A DNA stretch of 64,000 bases from Henricia sp. BOLD:AAB3569 (GCA_037783545.1 JBBELK010000003.1:3844001-3908000), one strand, 5' to 3'. Positions 39,092 through 50,010 are shown, numbered from the stretch's first letter. Notes: generated from the letters alone by a model not told the origin. Made by a program: numbers and translations.

Positions 39092-39924
39092 GTTAAACTG
39101 ACAGATTGATGTAGTAATTACCTCATCATTGATGCCAATTTCAAGATCTTGCTTGGAGTAACACGTAGCTGGTCCACATTCAGATAGTCAGGTGGGCGTA
39201 CATCTGAAATTAAAAAATAAATAAACAAAAACTGATTATAGGCAAAGACTAGAAGAAATCATCTGAGCTGATTTAATCCTCACTTTCTTAGGTGTGTGAA
39301 AAAACGTACTGATTTTGGAGGATTGAAGAGTGTTGGGGTTGATGGGTTGATGATATATTTTAACAGAATGAAGAGTAAATTGTAGACTAAATCTGTGAGT
39401 TGTGCTAAATTCCAAGGTACTAAGAGTTATGTTATAGTGGGTTTACCGTCGTCTTAACCTGAAGCAATTCTAATACCAATTTTAATCAAACATAAGAAGT
39501 GGTGAAATGATCTTAACTTCCATAGCAGTGAGGCAGCCGCATTACTCATCTCAACTTAAATTCTGGGATGGGCTAAGACAGGATGATGTCTATAAATTTA
39601 GCTGCTTCCTCTTATTTAATTGTGCACAAATCATAAAAGCCTTAATTCATACCTTAAATTATGAATAAACACTACTGAATTCTGAATCAATTAACTGTGT
39701 TTTTGTTTAGTTTTGTTTTAGGGTTTTTCAGATTGGAAGTTTTTTAGGGTTTATGTTTTTCAGATTGGAAGTGGCTGGATCATTATTTAATCAGTGATTA
39801 GGGTTAAACCTTTAGGGAATAAACTGAAGTCAGCAGAGCTAATTAAACAGGGTCGACTCTATTTTTTACAAGATGGACTTGCTTCAAGTTAATTGACACC
39901 ACAGGATTTTTTTTAGTAACTTAC

Positions 39925-40697
39925 TTACTTAATCCTTAAGCGTCAACAATTTGCTTCAATCTGGGTCGGTCCTTCGCTGCATATTGTGCCTCGCCCAATG
40001 TCAGACCCATCTCTTTCAGCTCGGCTACTACAGTCCGTCGCCAGGTTGTTCTTGGCCGCCCAAGTTTCCTTTTCCCAGATGGTGTCCATCCGAGGGCAGT
40101 TTTGGCAATACGGCTTTGGTCCATTCTGAGAACATGCCCGAGCCATCGGATCCGGCGGCGTTTTTATCTCCAGCACTACACTCTGGCTCTTTGTTTTTTT
40201 ATACAGTTCTTTGTTTGTGATCTTGTTGGGCCAGAAGATGCGACATATTTTTCTCAGGCAGCCATTGTGGAAAGGGTTGATCTTATCCATATCGGTCTTT
40301 ACCACTCTCCAGCACTCGGAGCCATACTGTTGTACAGTCGGAGCTAAATTTGTTCTTAAGTTGTACTGTTTTGATTTCCATACAGGCTGGAGTCTTGCAA
40401 ATTTAGACACCACGAGCTTAATTCCCAAGCCTTACTTTTATGTCCTTATGCGCTGCATTATCTTTTGCGACGAGGCTATCCAGGTAGGTAAATTCCTCAA
40501 CAAAGTCAAGCGGTTCACCATCTGCTGTAATTGGTGCATCTGGGGTGGAATTGATGCACATATGACCTGGGTCTTGGAAGTGTTGATGTTCATAAAGTCT
40601 GTCTGCTCGGCAAATTTGATGAGCCTATTGGTCTTCTCCTGTAGATGGCAATGTTTAGTGGAGAGAGCAGCAAGGTCATCCGCAAAGTCAAGATCTT
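39925..40697 (-). pseudogene. RTE-like LINE 3' fragment, block A3
   Basis: Same insertion as in block A1. One stretch is better preserved: NLRTNLAPTVQQYGSECW, RKICRIFWPNKITNKELYKK. The last codons (after IVDA) are deleted. Frameshifted and 5' truncated. Confidence 0.85.
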
Positions 40698-40763
40698 CCC
40701 AAAAAGGGGAAATGCTAAAATTAAATTAGGTAGCCTGACATCAGTCACATACTTTGGGAGTAG

Positions 40764-40795
40764 TGGGGGGGTGGGGGGGGGGGGGGGGGGGGGGT

Positions 40796-40829
<34 letters not shown>
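40764..40829 (+). repeat. G-run, block A3
   Basis: Almost pure G for about 65 bases, where block A1 (11277-11290) has only a short G-rich stretch. Length may be unreliable in assembly. Confidence 0.9.
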
Positions 40830-40830
<1 letters not shown>

Positions 40831-41282
40831 TGGGATTCACAATAAAAACTGTCTAGGTCTTTTAGCTTCTGCACATACCGGCACGGTACGAGCTCATTTG
40901 CTCGTCCAAATTATTATGTACATGTATTTGTGCCTGATCAATAAACAGGCTAGATTTAGTCTGTCTGTATTTGGGCAATTTTTAACATGTTAAGGCTAGC
41001 TTGACCTATGTGCCATATTTGATTGCCCTTATTTTCGTCCCCTTCGACCTTGCAGACGGATCGTGCAGAGCAAAATGTTTGTCGACAATGGGCCTGGGAG
41101 AGTAACTTTAATTCAAAAACGGTAATAGTTCTTTTTTGATTATTTAAAACCACTAGAGCATCAATTTAAGCAAGTTGGGAAATTTTGTCTGCTGAGAGAC
41201 TTTTCAGACGCTTGGTCATGTTGGTGGCAGCATAGAGCAACCTTGCTCTATATGGTGGCAGCAAACAAACCGGTCCTTTTCC

Positions 41283-41501
41283 ATAGACCCCTTGCACGAC
41301 GGCCATGACAGAGGGCAGTCACATTGTCACAGTGCGTCATGCACGAGTAGGCACTATAGACCTTATGCACGGCGGCCATGACAGAGGGCAGTCACATTGT
41401 CACAGTGCGTCATGCACGAGTAGGCCGGCATTTTGTGTCACATTATTTAAATTTGAAAACCTGCCCTCTGTCATGGCCGCCGTGCAAGGGGTCTATTGTC
41501 T
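41283..41501. mobile_element. MITE M1 cluster, block A3
   Basis: Counterpart of the block A1 cluster, with fewer stacked halves. Confidence 0.85.
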
Positions 41502-42001
41502 ACGTCAAATTGAGTACGCACTCTTTAGCTCAAACGTCACGTAAACAATGGAAAAGGACCTGTCTGTTTGCTGCCACCACGCGTTTCAAAAGTCTCGAAT
41601 TGGTCCATAATTTTATTATTAATATTAGAAATTTTAATGAAATTGAAAATGTTTGAATGGACTCATGGAGGTGTTTAAGGTGGCAAGAGTCGGGAAAGTT
41701 CTGCTTCAACTTAGCCCTTTATCATGTTTATCCTATGGTTAATAAGTTTAGGGAGTCTTCTCACCAAAATCATTGCTTTTTAAAGCTTTTTAAATAAAAA
41801 AATGTTTTTCAACTCACCTTTGCAGATCTCATGCGGGCCGCCATTTTGATTTTTGTGGTCATATTATCATAACAAAACACTCCCAGCGATTATTAAAACA
41901 TCTCATAAATATTTATAAGCTGCACCGGCCGTCAATGACACGCCCCCAAAATGATAACACAACGTTGAGGGCGCTCTATAATATTATTTAACGTTAAAAA
42001 A

Positions 42002-42125
42002 GGCTGGATCCGAATTATTAGGTTTGGCTGTGGCTATGGCTGTTGCTATGCGGACAATGACAATCCTTAAAAACAGCATAGCACTAGTTACAGCCACAGC
42101 CAAAGGCCACTAATTTGGATCCAGC
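42002..42125. mobile_element. MITE M3, block A3
   Basis: Same insertion as 12553-12672. Similarity between blocks A1 and A3 ends within a few bases of its right end. Confidence 0.88.
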
Positions 42126-42187
42126 CAAAGCATACTACACCCTCGCCAGTTTAGATTCCATGCATAATAAAGTCTATGGATCATGAC

Positions 42188-42478
42188 ATGTTGTTGTTGT
42201 TGTATATTTTATGGCATCTTCGGCAACTAAGGCCCTTTATGCCATCAACTATACGGTTTTAGCTTTAACTATACTATATTATCAACTTGAGATGACGTAG
42301 AAGGAGTTGCAGTTTTAGAAGTGGGAGGAAAACCCCCAGAGAAATGCCCCAGGGGAAAACCCACGCGGTCAAGTAGGGACTGCAAACCCAATCCACATAC
42401 ACGCCCCGGATTCGAACCCGGGACCCCAGAGGTGAAAGGCGAGGAAAGAACCCGTACGCCAACCCGACCGCCCCGATC
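42188..42478 (-). mobile_element. tRNA-derived SINE-2, full-length copy with AAC tail
   Basis: Minus-strand reading: GGCGGTCGGGTTGGCGTACG head, B box GGTTCGAATCC, body GGGGGTTTTCCTCCCACTTC, tail (CAA)n at 42190. This is the best preserved member in the window. Confidence 0.82.
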
Positions 42479-42819
42479 ATGACATAAAAATTCTAAGTGT
42501 TTTTAAAGGAAAACTTGAAATTTTGTCATCAGTCATTGCTAAATAAATTCATGTTTGTTCACCATATTTACACTTTCTGAGGTGTTATCATAAATAATCA
42601 TATCTTAAAATAAGAAGAATTAGTGGCGAGGGTGTATGGTACTTATAATTATACCGTCACTTTAAGGAACAAATAGTGATGACCGACATGTAAATTCTTA
42701 TCCCAAGCTCCATGTACTATGGCATTGCACCGGGCCCAGGCAGGCAGCAGCCCGCTGCATTATTATACCGTAGATGGCGTAGTGCGGGCAGACGACCAGC
42801 TAACGTCAACGATATCTAA

Positions 42820-42955
42820 GCTGGATCCGAATTAGTGGCTTTGGCTGTGGCTATGGCTGTTGCTATGCTGTTGCTATGGGCGGACAATGAAAGTCCTTAG
42901 AAACAGCATAGCAACAGCCGCAGCCACAGCCAAAGCCACTAATTCGGATCCAGCT
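42820..42955. mobile_element. MITE M3, independent copy
   Basis: Complete copy with both GCTGGATCCGAATTAGTGGC ends, just downstream (in minus-strand sense) of the exon at 43030-43168. Confidence 0.9.
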
Positions 42956-43029
42956 AAAAACCAAGCAAGATAATATTTTTGTCCCGAACAACGTTGCCAA
43001 AAAGGTGAAAAAGATCTCCAAATACGTAC

Positions 43030-43168
43030 CTTTAATTGCCGAATTCTTGAAAACAAAACTTGAAGGCCGTAACCATGGTAACTTGTTAAAAATGTTGTTT
43101 TCATCCCTCAAAACATCCCCACAAAAGGGTAAAACTTGAAAACGTGGTGAGTCAAAGATGGCTGCCAT
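43030..43168 (-). CDS. Candidate first coding exon, unrecognised gene
   Basis: Minus-strand ATG in an AAAATGGCAGCC context opens a 46-codon frame starting MAAIFDSPRFQVLPFCGDVL and containing KLPWLRPSSFVFKNS, ended by a strong donor (AAAG/gtacgt) in phase 1. Phase 1 is what the block A exons starting with AT need (a G/AT codon), so this may be the first exon of that gene, joining exons at 39122-39203 and beyond. Its sequence is unique in the window. I do not recognise the protein. Confidence 0.5.
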
Positions 43169-43514
43169 TTTTTTTTTATCTCGGCCCGTTTTGCTACCAT
43201 GACCAGGAACATGTATCTGACTTAATTGCACAATCAACCAATCCCTGGCTTTGATCGTCGGCAAACGAAGCTGTTCATCAACTTCATTGGTTGATTTTAA
43301 TAGTAATTACGTCAGAAACCTGTTTCTGGTTACGGTCGCGAAAACAGACTTGTCGTCATAGCCCGTCACCATAGCACTCACCACGTGCTTTTCACTTGTT
43401 TTGAATTGCGCGCTTGCTCAAGTTAAACTCTAAATCAGTCGTTAAATTAATCATATTCGTGAATAACAAAATATAATTTGTTAATGGAAGTATTGTCCTC
43501 CATGTGGGGAACAA

Positions 43515-44024
43515 AGAGTTATACAAACTCCTCAAAAAAAGTTCGGAAAGTCAAGTTTGACTGACGATTTCCCTCTTGTTACTAAATCATTTTCCTTGAA
43601 TTTGGTATCATTGGAAAGCCCTGTTATTCCTCTTTACAGTGATGGGGTGTCATTTGTTATGATTAATCAATTGGGGGATGTGCAGTAAAGCGGAATACAG
43701 GGGTGGGTGGAAAGTGAAATGTCACAAAATTCACTGCTATTGGCATGCAGTGCATTCCCCTTTTGCTTGGAGGACGGGAATGTGTCAATGCACTTTTTGA
43801 CAATAGCAATGCATTTTGTGACATTGCACTTTACACCCGCTCCCGTATTCAGCTGTGCTGCACATCCCCCAATTGCTTAATCATAACAAATGACACATCA
43901 TCGTAAAGAGGAATAACAGGGCTTTTCAATGATTTAAAATTCAATAACAATTATTTTTCAACAAGAAAGAAATCGTCAGTCAAACTTGACTTTCCGAACT
44001 TTTTTGAGGAGTTTATATAACTCT
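43515..44024. mobile_element. 510-bp foldback MITE
   Basis: Long TIRs start AGAGTTATA and continue with ctcctcaaaaaaagttcgg and gtcaagtttgactgacgatt. Arms of over 200 bp meet near 43770. No coding capacity. Confidence 0.88.
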
Positions 44025-44653
44025 ATGGTGGGGAATGATTCCATTTTAACAAAAACAGCACAGCCAGAAAATACCAAAACTTTTTATTATTTATTTATTT
44101 ATTTAGGCCACAGTACAAAACGTTGGAAAGGTTTTTCATTGTTAATATTAATAAAAGTTTCAACTGTATCTGTGTACAAAACATTGTTGAAAAACACATT
44201 TGAGCACTTCACAGGGCTTTTTAAATAAAACCATGTTATATCATTGCTTTAAAGGGGCAGCTAAATGGTGTACACATTTCTTATTAAATTGTCCACTTTA
44301 AAAACCACCAAAACAATGCATGTTGAACCCATGATTGAAAAAAAAAGCCTTCAGAAATTATATATCTTGTATTTAGCTGAATATTAAAATAGTCAACAAA
44401 CGGTGATTAAAGGCCTAGTGTATTATTTGCAATGACCCAAAATAATGCTTAGCACAATAAAATTGTGCTTTAATAGCATAAAAACAGGTCGCCAGCTGAA
44501 ATCTCAAGTCATTTGCACTACTTTTGACTGGCATTCTTTGCTGAGCAGAAAAATGTACTAAGCAGTACCTTTTGGCTATTAAACAGCCGTGAAATTGGGC
44601 CCCTGAATTCACTATTTAGTTATCACACGAACACGAGTTGGATAACAAATTTA
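44025..44653. other. Unannotated unique stretch
   Basis: AT-rich with an attatttatttatttatt run near 44085. No splice-bounded exon or recurring repeat seen. Confidence 0.6.
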
Positions 44654-44766
44654 GGCTGGATCCGAATTAGTGGCTTTGGCTGTGGCTATGGCTGATGCTA
44701 TGCTGTTGCTACGGGCGGACAATGACAGTCCTTAGAAACAGCATAGCAACAGCCATAGCCACAACG
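44654..44766. mobile_element. MITE M3, truncated at block A4 junction
   Basis: The left arm is complete but the right arm stops at agccacaac, where block A4 starts. It marks a recombination breakpoint. Confidence 0.88.
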
Positions 44767-46192
44767 GAAAATCCATACTTTACAAAAGCAATATGGATCT
44801 ATCCCAATATAAAATAATCCAGATACTCATGGTTTACATTCGTTTTGGGGCGATGAATTCCAAATGTACAGGACTGTGCTATGAATACGTTTGTTCAATT
44901 CCAACATTATTTGTTTCACTATAAACATGGTCCATTTTTTGGTTTACTAAAACTGTAATTTGCAAAACAAAATATGGGATCTATGTTTTTGGGTTGCAGT
45001 CTTTTGAGCTTAGTTAAACAATGAGTATTTGGTCACAAATTATTAAACACATGTTTCTAGACCATACAAAATATTTCCACACCAAATGCATTTGAAATAA
45101 ATGGTAAAGGAAAGGCCAACTGTGCTATCGTGTATTTGATAAATTTACAATGGGATAAATTTGACTAGAATGATTAGGCTTTTTGAGCCATGAAAAGGAA
45201 ATGGACTGTTTCTTGATGATTTTTATGAAGCTGCTTTAGCTCTGTGGAAACTATTTTCTGGTCTAGTCGCATGAATTTAAACCAAATACAAGTACATTTA
45301 CTTTTGAGTGACTCCAATCTAGACTCATCGCTGGAGGCGACTTGAAGATGGTTCAGGTTGTGAAAATCAAATCAAATCAAATGTCATCTGTAATGAAAAT
45401 AGAGAAAGACGAGGATTAATGAGATGAGGTCTGCTAAGAATTCTCACCGATCCAAAATTATGGCTTGTTGCTAGCCTCTCAGGAAACCAAACGTACAGCC
45501 TGCCATAATTCCATACAACATTATTTCACAGGCATAGCACATAAATTAACACAGGTTTCCAAAGAGGCCAGTTAAAATTTGGTTACAAAATATCACAAAA
45601 TTCCAGGTGATATTATAAATTCCATTAACACACTGCAGCTGATTCCAAAAACTCTTATTTTAAAACCAATTTCCAATTGATTATGCAGAACATTTTAAAC
45701 TATGCACAAGAGCGAAGATGACCTACAAGCTGTCTCAGACACACTGGATTTAACAATACATGTAGTTTGATTTGGCACAGGCTCATCAAACTTTTACCAA
45801 CAGACGAATGTATTTACCATGAGTTTCATGCAGTGTGAAAAGCAATCACAGCCCTCTACTGGCAATACTGCTTTTGTAGGACAAAATAAAGCACTTGTCT
45901 CACATTAATTCAATCAACTTGCAGTAATTACCTTGTCATTGACGCCAATTTTAGGATCTTGCTTGGAGTAACATGTCGCTGGTCCACATTCAGACAGTGG
46001 GGTGGATGCTCATCTGAAATTAAAATAAAGATACAAAAAATGTTATAGCGAGGACTAGAAACAATTAATTTAACAACATAAATAAACAGTTTCTTGTCTC
46101 ACTGAGTGAAGAATGCAAATACTTGAGCAAAATTTTAGCAAATTTTGATGCAGACCACAGCCAGTGATTGTCAATCTGGCTATATGTTGGAT

Positions 46193-46440
46193 CAGGTTGG
46201 TGTAGCAGTGCTTTCCTCACTTTCCACCTCTGTGGGGTATGTTCGAATCCTGTCCGGGTCAATATGTGGAATTGGGTGTTCAATCCCTGCTTGATCCTAT
46301 GGGTTTCCCCCACGTGCTAGTGTGTGGGGTTTTCCTCCCACCTCTAAAACTGAACATGTCTTCCTCATATTCTCTCAAATACCACTCTGTAATTGGGGTT
46401 GATTATGCTGATGATTTGGGAGGTGAAATAAATAAATAAA
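46193..46440 (+). mobile_element. tRNA-derived SINE-2, block A4
   Basis: Same insertion as in other blocks; presence in all four shows that it predates the duplications. Confidence 0.75.
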
Positions 46441-46612
46441 TCATCCCAAAATGCCAACTATTTTTGCTGGAGGGGTCAGAAGCCATAAACCCAGGATTAC
46501 TGCTAAATGATCAGAGCCAATTTGCCCAAACCCTGCGAGGCAACCTTGGGGACATTAATTCATTCAAACTGATGCAAGAAGAAAACAGCACAGAATCCAG
46601 ACTTGTCCCACG

Positions 46613-46752
46613 TTAAAGGCAGAGGCTCGTCAATGCACGCGTAAGGCCAAATTCATGCCACGAAATACGCAACTCCATAGCAAAGACATGGAGCTGCATT
46701 TTCGTGGCACGAATTTGGCCTCACGCGCGCATTGACGAGCCTGTGCCTTTAA
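46613..46752. mobile_element. MITE M2, block A4
   Basis: Same insertion as 9040-9182, so older than all block copies. Confidence 0.85.
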
Positions 46753-47018
46753 GTTAAACTGACAGATTGATGTAGTAATTACCTCATCATTGATGCCAAT
46801 TTCAAGATCTTGCTTGGAGTAACACGTAGCTGGTCCATATTCAGATAGTCAGGTGGGCGTACATCTGAAATTAAAAAATAACTAAACAAAAACTGATTAG
46901 GCAAGGACTAGATGATATCATCTGAGCTTATTTAATCCTCACTCTCTTGGGGGTTTTGTTTTTCAGATAAAATTTGAAATTGCTGAAAACTCACACAAAT
47001 AAGCGGTATTTGCGAGGT

Positions 47019-47195
47019 CTATAGACTATCGAAGTGAACACGTCACCTTTTGTTGGTTGCCTAGGCAATTGGATCTAAACTACAAATCACTGAACCGTGT
47101 CCCTGTGCTTTTGCAATGGTACTTTTGCAGACGGCCATGATAGTTTAGATCCAATTGCCATGGCAACACGTCACACTTCGGCCGTCTATTGCTAA
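47019..47195. mobile_element. Small palindromic MITE
   Basis: Arms pair aattggatctaaact with agtttagatccaatt, and cacgtcac with the right side; ends are tatagactatcgaagtg and cacttcggccgtctatt. Confidence 0.7.
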
Positions 47196-47458
47196 AGCGC
47201 AGAGAAACAGTTAACTGATTTTAGTGCAGAGCCAGTAATCTTAGTAACAGAAAACTTACAAAGGGTGACGTCTAGTAATCATTAGGAAGGAAGTTTAATC
47301 AGAAGAAACTTATAAGTAAATGAATGAAAAGAAATGTTTTATTCACTTTGTATGGTACAGAGTCCTCAAAATAACTGATGTCTCCTGTATATTGGATAAA
47401 TTGCAAATTAGTTACATTGTGCTCGCCGTCAAAATATAAAATGACCCCCAGATCTCAT

Positions 47459-47530
47459 TTCCTTTCCCTCCCCTTCCCTTCCCTTCCCTCCCCTTCCCTC
47501 CCCTCCCCTTCCCTTCCCTTCCCATCCCAT
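47459..47530 (+). repeat. CT-rich microsatellite
   Basis: Imperfect (CCCTTCCCTT)n polypyrimidine run. Confidence 0.9.
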
Positions 47531-48458
47531 TTGTTGGGTCCCAAACCAGTTTGTACACAAACATATGGAGATAGAACCTTGATATTAGGGCCCCTCTCTA
47601 ACGCGGCCAGTGCACTAGGATTTCTGTGTGTACAATCCTATGGCAGTTAAACCTTGATAATCTGGCCACACACAGTAAAATGCCTCAATGAATCAAGCTA
47701 CTCTGGGAAATTTTAAGAGGAGCTTAAAAAATTATTAAAAACTAAACAATTTTAAACTTTTTAATGAGCAAACCTTTCATACACTTCACTTTTAGCTGTT
47801 TCTCAACTATCGACATGCACTGTGGTATGTTTTATGATGTTTGGATATTCCTGCATGTGTACGCTAAGCCTCTATATAAATACACACATTGTAGGTTTAT
47901 GATTAAATTCATCGATATTATTTTTGTCCCGAATTCCATTAAAGGCCCTGTAAATGATCTGTTTTTGAGCGATTCTGCGATTAAAACCATTATAAATCAA
48001 AAGAAATTTTAGCTTTGTCAAATGTACCATGTTTAAAAAAATGAAAATCCATCTGCGTTTTCCTGGTCTTGGCGGGGTGTTTCAAATATTCGTATCGGGT
48101 AATATGTGGCTTGCGTCATGCACTCTGTGGCGCACATCATATACTGCATGTGCGTGCGATCCATAAAAATGCATCGCGTTGGAACACGCACGTGGAGTAC
48201 ACAGCGCCCATGCATTTTGGACCGCGTAGATGCGAACCAAAAATAAGTAAATTGTTTGCAAACGATCTAAATAATTTCATCTTTACGGATTATTTTTTGG
48301 TAAAATTATGTAATTTTGAGCGGAAACCTTTCATTGGATAGTTGCTATTAATTCAATCTTTACTTTCAGAACTTTTCCCCTATAAAGTCGTTGATTACTT
48401 TTTAGGGTCATTGCAAATGATACACTTGTAGCAGCAAGCACTCTCTAAACAAAAATAG

Positions 48459-48585
48459 ACCCTTAGCACGGGCGGACATGGCAGTCACATTGTCATCGTG
48501 CATGAGTAGGCACTTTGTGGATCTATTGTTACATCATTTAAATATAAAAACCTTCCCCTGCCATGGCTGCTTATGCAAAGGCTAA
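48459..48585. mobile_element. MITE M1, diverged copy
   Basis: tagacccttagcacgggcgg...ccatggctgcttatgcaaagg; degraded ends, recognisable core tgcatgagtaggcactttgtgg. Confidence 0.8.
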
Positions 48586-48787
48586 GTGAGTTTAGCGTTT
48601 TCGCTTCGAGGCGGCAGGAGTGTCGTTTACTTTCTTTCCGTTGCCATGGTCACTGCTTAACGATGGTTGAAAAAGCTGGTATGTGTGTGAAGTTAAGGAA
48701 AATCAAACTCACAAAACAATCAATTTGCTGACCTTTATATTAGTGCGATTATCCTATTTAATAAAGCCAATATGTGCCATTTCAATG

Positions 48788-48965
48788 ATAATAATAATGC
48801 TGGAGTCTTATATAGTGCACATATCCACCAGACAAGGTCCTCAAGGCGCTGATAACATTTATCATTATCCCTTGTCATTGGGCTCAATTATATCATTCCT
48901 TAAACCGTCTCAGCTCCCTCGGGAGTATACAGCCCCCCCGGCTGCTGGTGCAGATCTCATGTGTT
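48788..48965 (-). mobile_element. SINE-1-like 3' fragment
   Basis: tatagtgcacatatccacc, then ctcaaggcgctgataacatt, ccttgtcattgggctcaatt and ctcagctccctcgggagtat. The second part recurs at 49155-49247. Confidence 0.65.
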
Positions 48966-48991
48966 TATCATGAGCATCTTCTTTTTTTTTA

Positions 48992-49110
48992 AACGGGGGA
49001 CGTATTAAGTCGTGAACCCCAAACACGACAAGTGGAGCCAACAAACTCTTTACTTTGCACCGAAGTGCGGGGATCGTTTTAAGTCGTGAACCCCAAACAC
49101 GACAAGAATG
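48992..49110 (+). repeat. Short tandem duplication
   Basis: Two copies of ttaagtcgtgaaccccaaac plus acgacaag, starting about 80 bp apart. Confidence 0.75.
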
Positions 49111-49247
49111 CTGGCAACCGACTCTTATACTTCCATATACAACACCTTTATGCTAGGCTGATGACATTTATCATCATCCCTGGTCATTGGGCTCAATTGT
49201 ATCATTCCTTAAATTGTCTCAGCTCCCTGGGAAGCGTACAGCCCTGG

Positions 49248-49925
49248 GGCGGTATTCACAAAACGACTTAAGTCATGAAATTTAAGCGCCCCGCTTAAAT
49301 TCTAGACTTAAGTCAAATCATAAAGTTAAGTGGTATTCACAGCGCGTTTTCGTTTAGTGGCCCGCTTATTTTTGAGACTTAAACTTAAGTGTGGTCTGAC
49401 CTGTCTTAAGTGCATTTAACGCTGGGTCAACCGTCTGCAATTGCATTGTTTTTTCTGCCAAGTGTGTTATCGAAAAACGGCTATATGATTGATTAGAGAA
49501 CGCCTAAACAATTTAGACATTGGGAGATTACAAAAGATTTCAATTTCTATTCTTACTGACCTTAAAAAACCTTCGTTTTTCGTCTTTGTTCGCCACTGAC
49601 AAATGACTACCGCATAGCACATCGTCTACTTGTGGTACGTGCACGCGTATGTGCACGACACGCGCGTAATGTGCGCGTATGATGCACGCGCGTAGTAATC
49701 GAATTTTTTGAAACGTCCGCGCGTGGTCTGCGCTGCTTTGATTGCAGAGACTTTATGACGTGCAGAGTTAAGCGTGCACTGATTGATTAAGTACACCACT
49801 AAGGTAAGCGGGGCGCTTAAATCTTTTGTGAATACGAAGTTGAGTGCCCCACTTATCTTAGCGGGGTGCTTAGATTTAAGACAGACTTAAGTACCCCGCT
49901 TAGATTGAGTTTTGTGAATACCGCC
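49248..49925. mobile_element. 0.68-kb TIR element nested in a SINE fragment
   Basis: Ends GGCGGTATTCACAAAAC / GTTTTGTGAATACCGCC with a 5-bp duplication CCTGG on both sides (49243-49247 and 49926-49930). Removing it rebuilds the SINE text acagccctggctgc, comparable to 48935-48955. Subterminal cttaagt repeats fill the arms. No transposase. Confidence 0.85.
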
Positions 49926-50010
49926 CCTGGCTGCCAGTTGGGATTTTGTTAAACGTTTTGACAAGATAAACCAAGAAAAATGTGGAGGAATAGACATGAT
50001 ATATTAGGGC

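Larger units (their letters stand above)
13372..39335. repeat. Giant imperfect palindrome, about 26 kb
   Basis: The left arm (13372-25663) reads as the reverse complement of the right arm (26814-39335). Paired landmarks all appear mirrored: SINE 18198-18527 with 34376-34704, minisatellite 15674-16242 with 36630-37040, foldback element 17246-20242 with 32555-35656, terminal-like exon 24024-24108 with 28699-28783, and MITE 23465-23609 with 29191-29334. Arms differ by substitutions, small indels and whole insertions, so this is not a simple collapsed assembly copy. Confidence 0.9.
37612..41844 (-). pseudogene. Exon set of the same unrecognised gene, block A3
   Basis: Minus-strand exons 41818-41844 (MAARMRSAK, donor gtgagt), 39122-39203 (RPPDYLN, VTPSKILKLASMM), 38257-38340 (shares the 2-bp insertion of block A1), 37612-37692. 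The exon equivalent to 10938-11018 is deleted. Confidence 0.5.
29829..42132 (+). repeat. Block A, copy 3 (forward)
   Basis: Near-identical to copy 1 over its length, exactly 29,828 bases downstream at the left end. Differences include 11 minisatellite units (7 in copy 1), loss of about 400 bp around the C-rich tract, a long G-run at 40764-40829, and a shorter LINE end. Confidence 0.92.
45302..46864 (-). pseudogene. Exon set of the same unrecognised gene, block A4
   Basis: Minus-strand exons 46783-46864 (82 nt, VTPSKILKLASMM type), 45932-46013 (82 nt, open; EHPPHCLNVDQRHVTPSKIL), 45302-45387 (5-bp insertion from a ttga repeat). No first exon lies nearby in the right place. Confidence 0.48.
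44767..46949 (+). repeat. Block A fragment, copy 4
   Basis: Matches block A positions about 7100-9384 in the same orientation. It begins immediately after a truncated palindromic MITE (44654-44766), where other copies have the minisatellite. At several sites it carries the variant of the inverted copy 2 rather than copies 1 and 3, for example aatgattaggct and the exon without the 2-bp insertion. Confidence 0.88.
46950..48458. other. Intergenic stretch without supported genes
   Basis: Apart from the MITE at 47019-47195 and the CT-rich run, I see no exon, RNA gene or repeat that recurs in the window. Short open frames (47764-48012, 48069-48341) lack splice signals or composition support. Confidence 0.6.

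Noticed and set aside
1-47000. Polinton or other large autonomous DNA transposon carrying the palindrome
   Set aside because: No integrase, polymerase B, protease or transposase coding sequence was found in the arms or centre.
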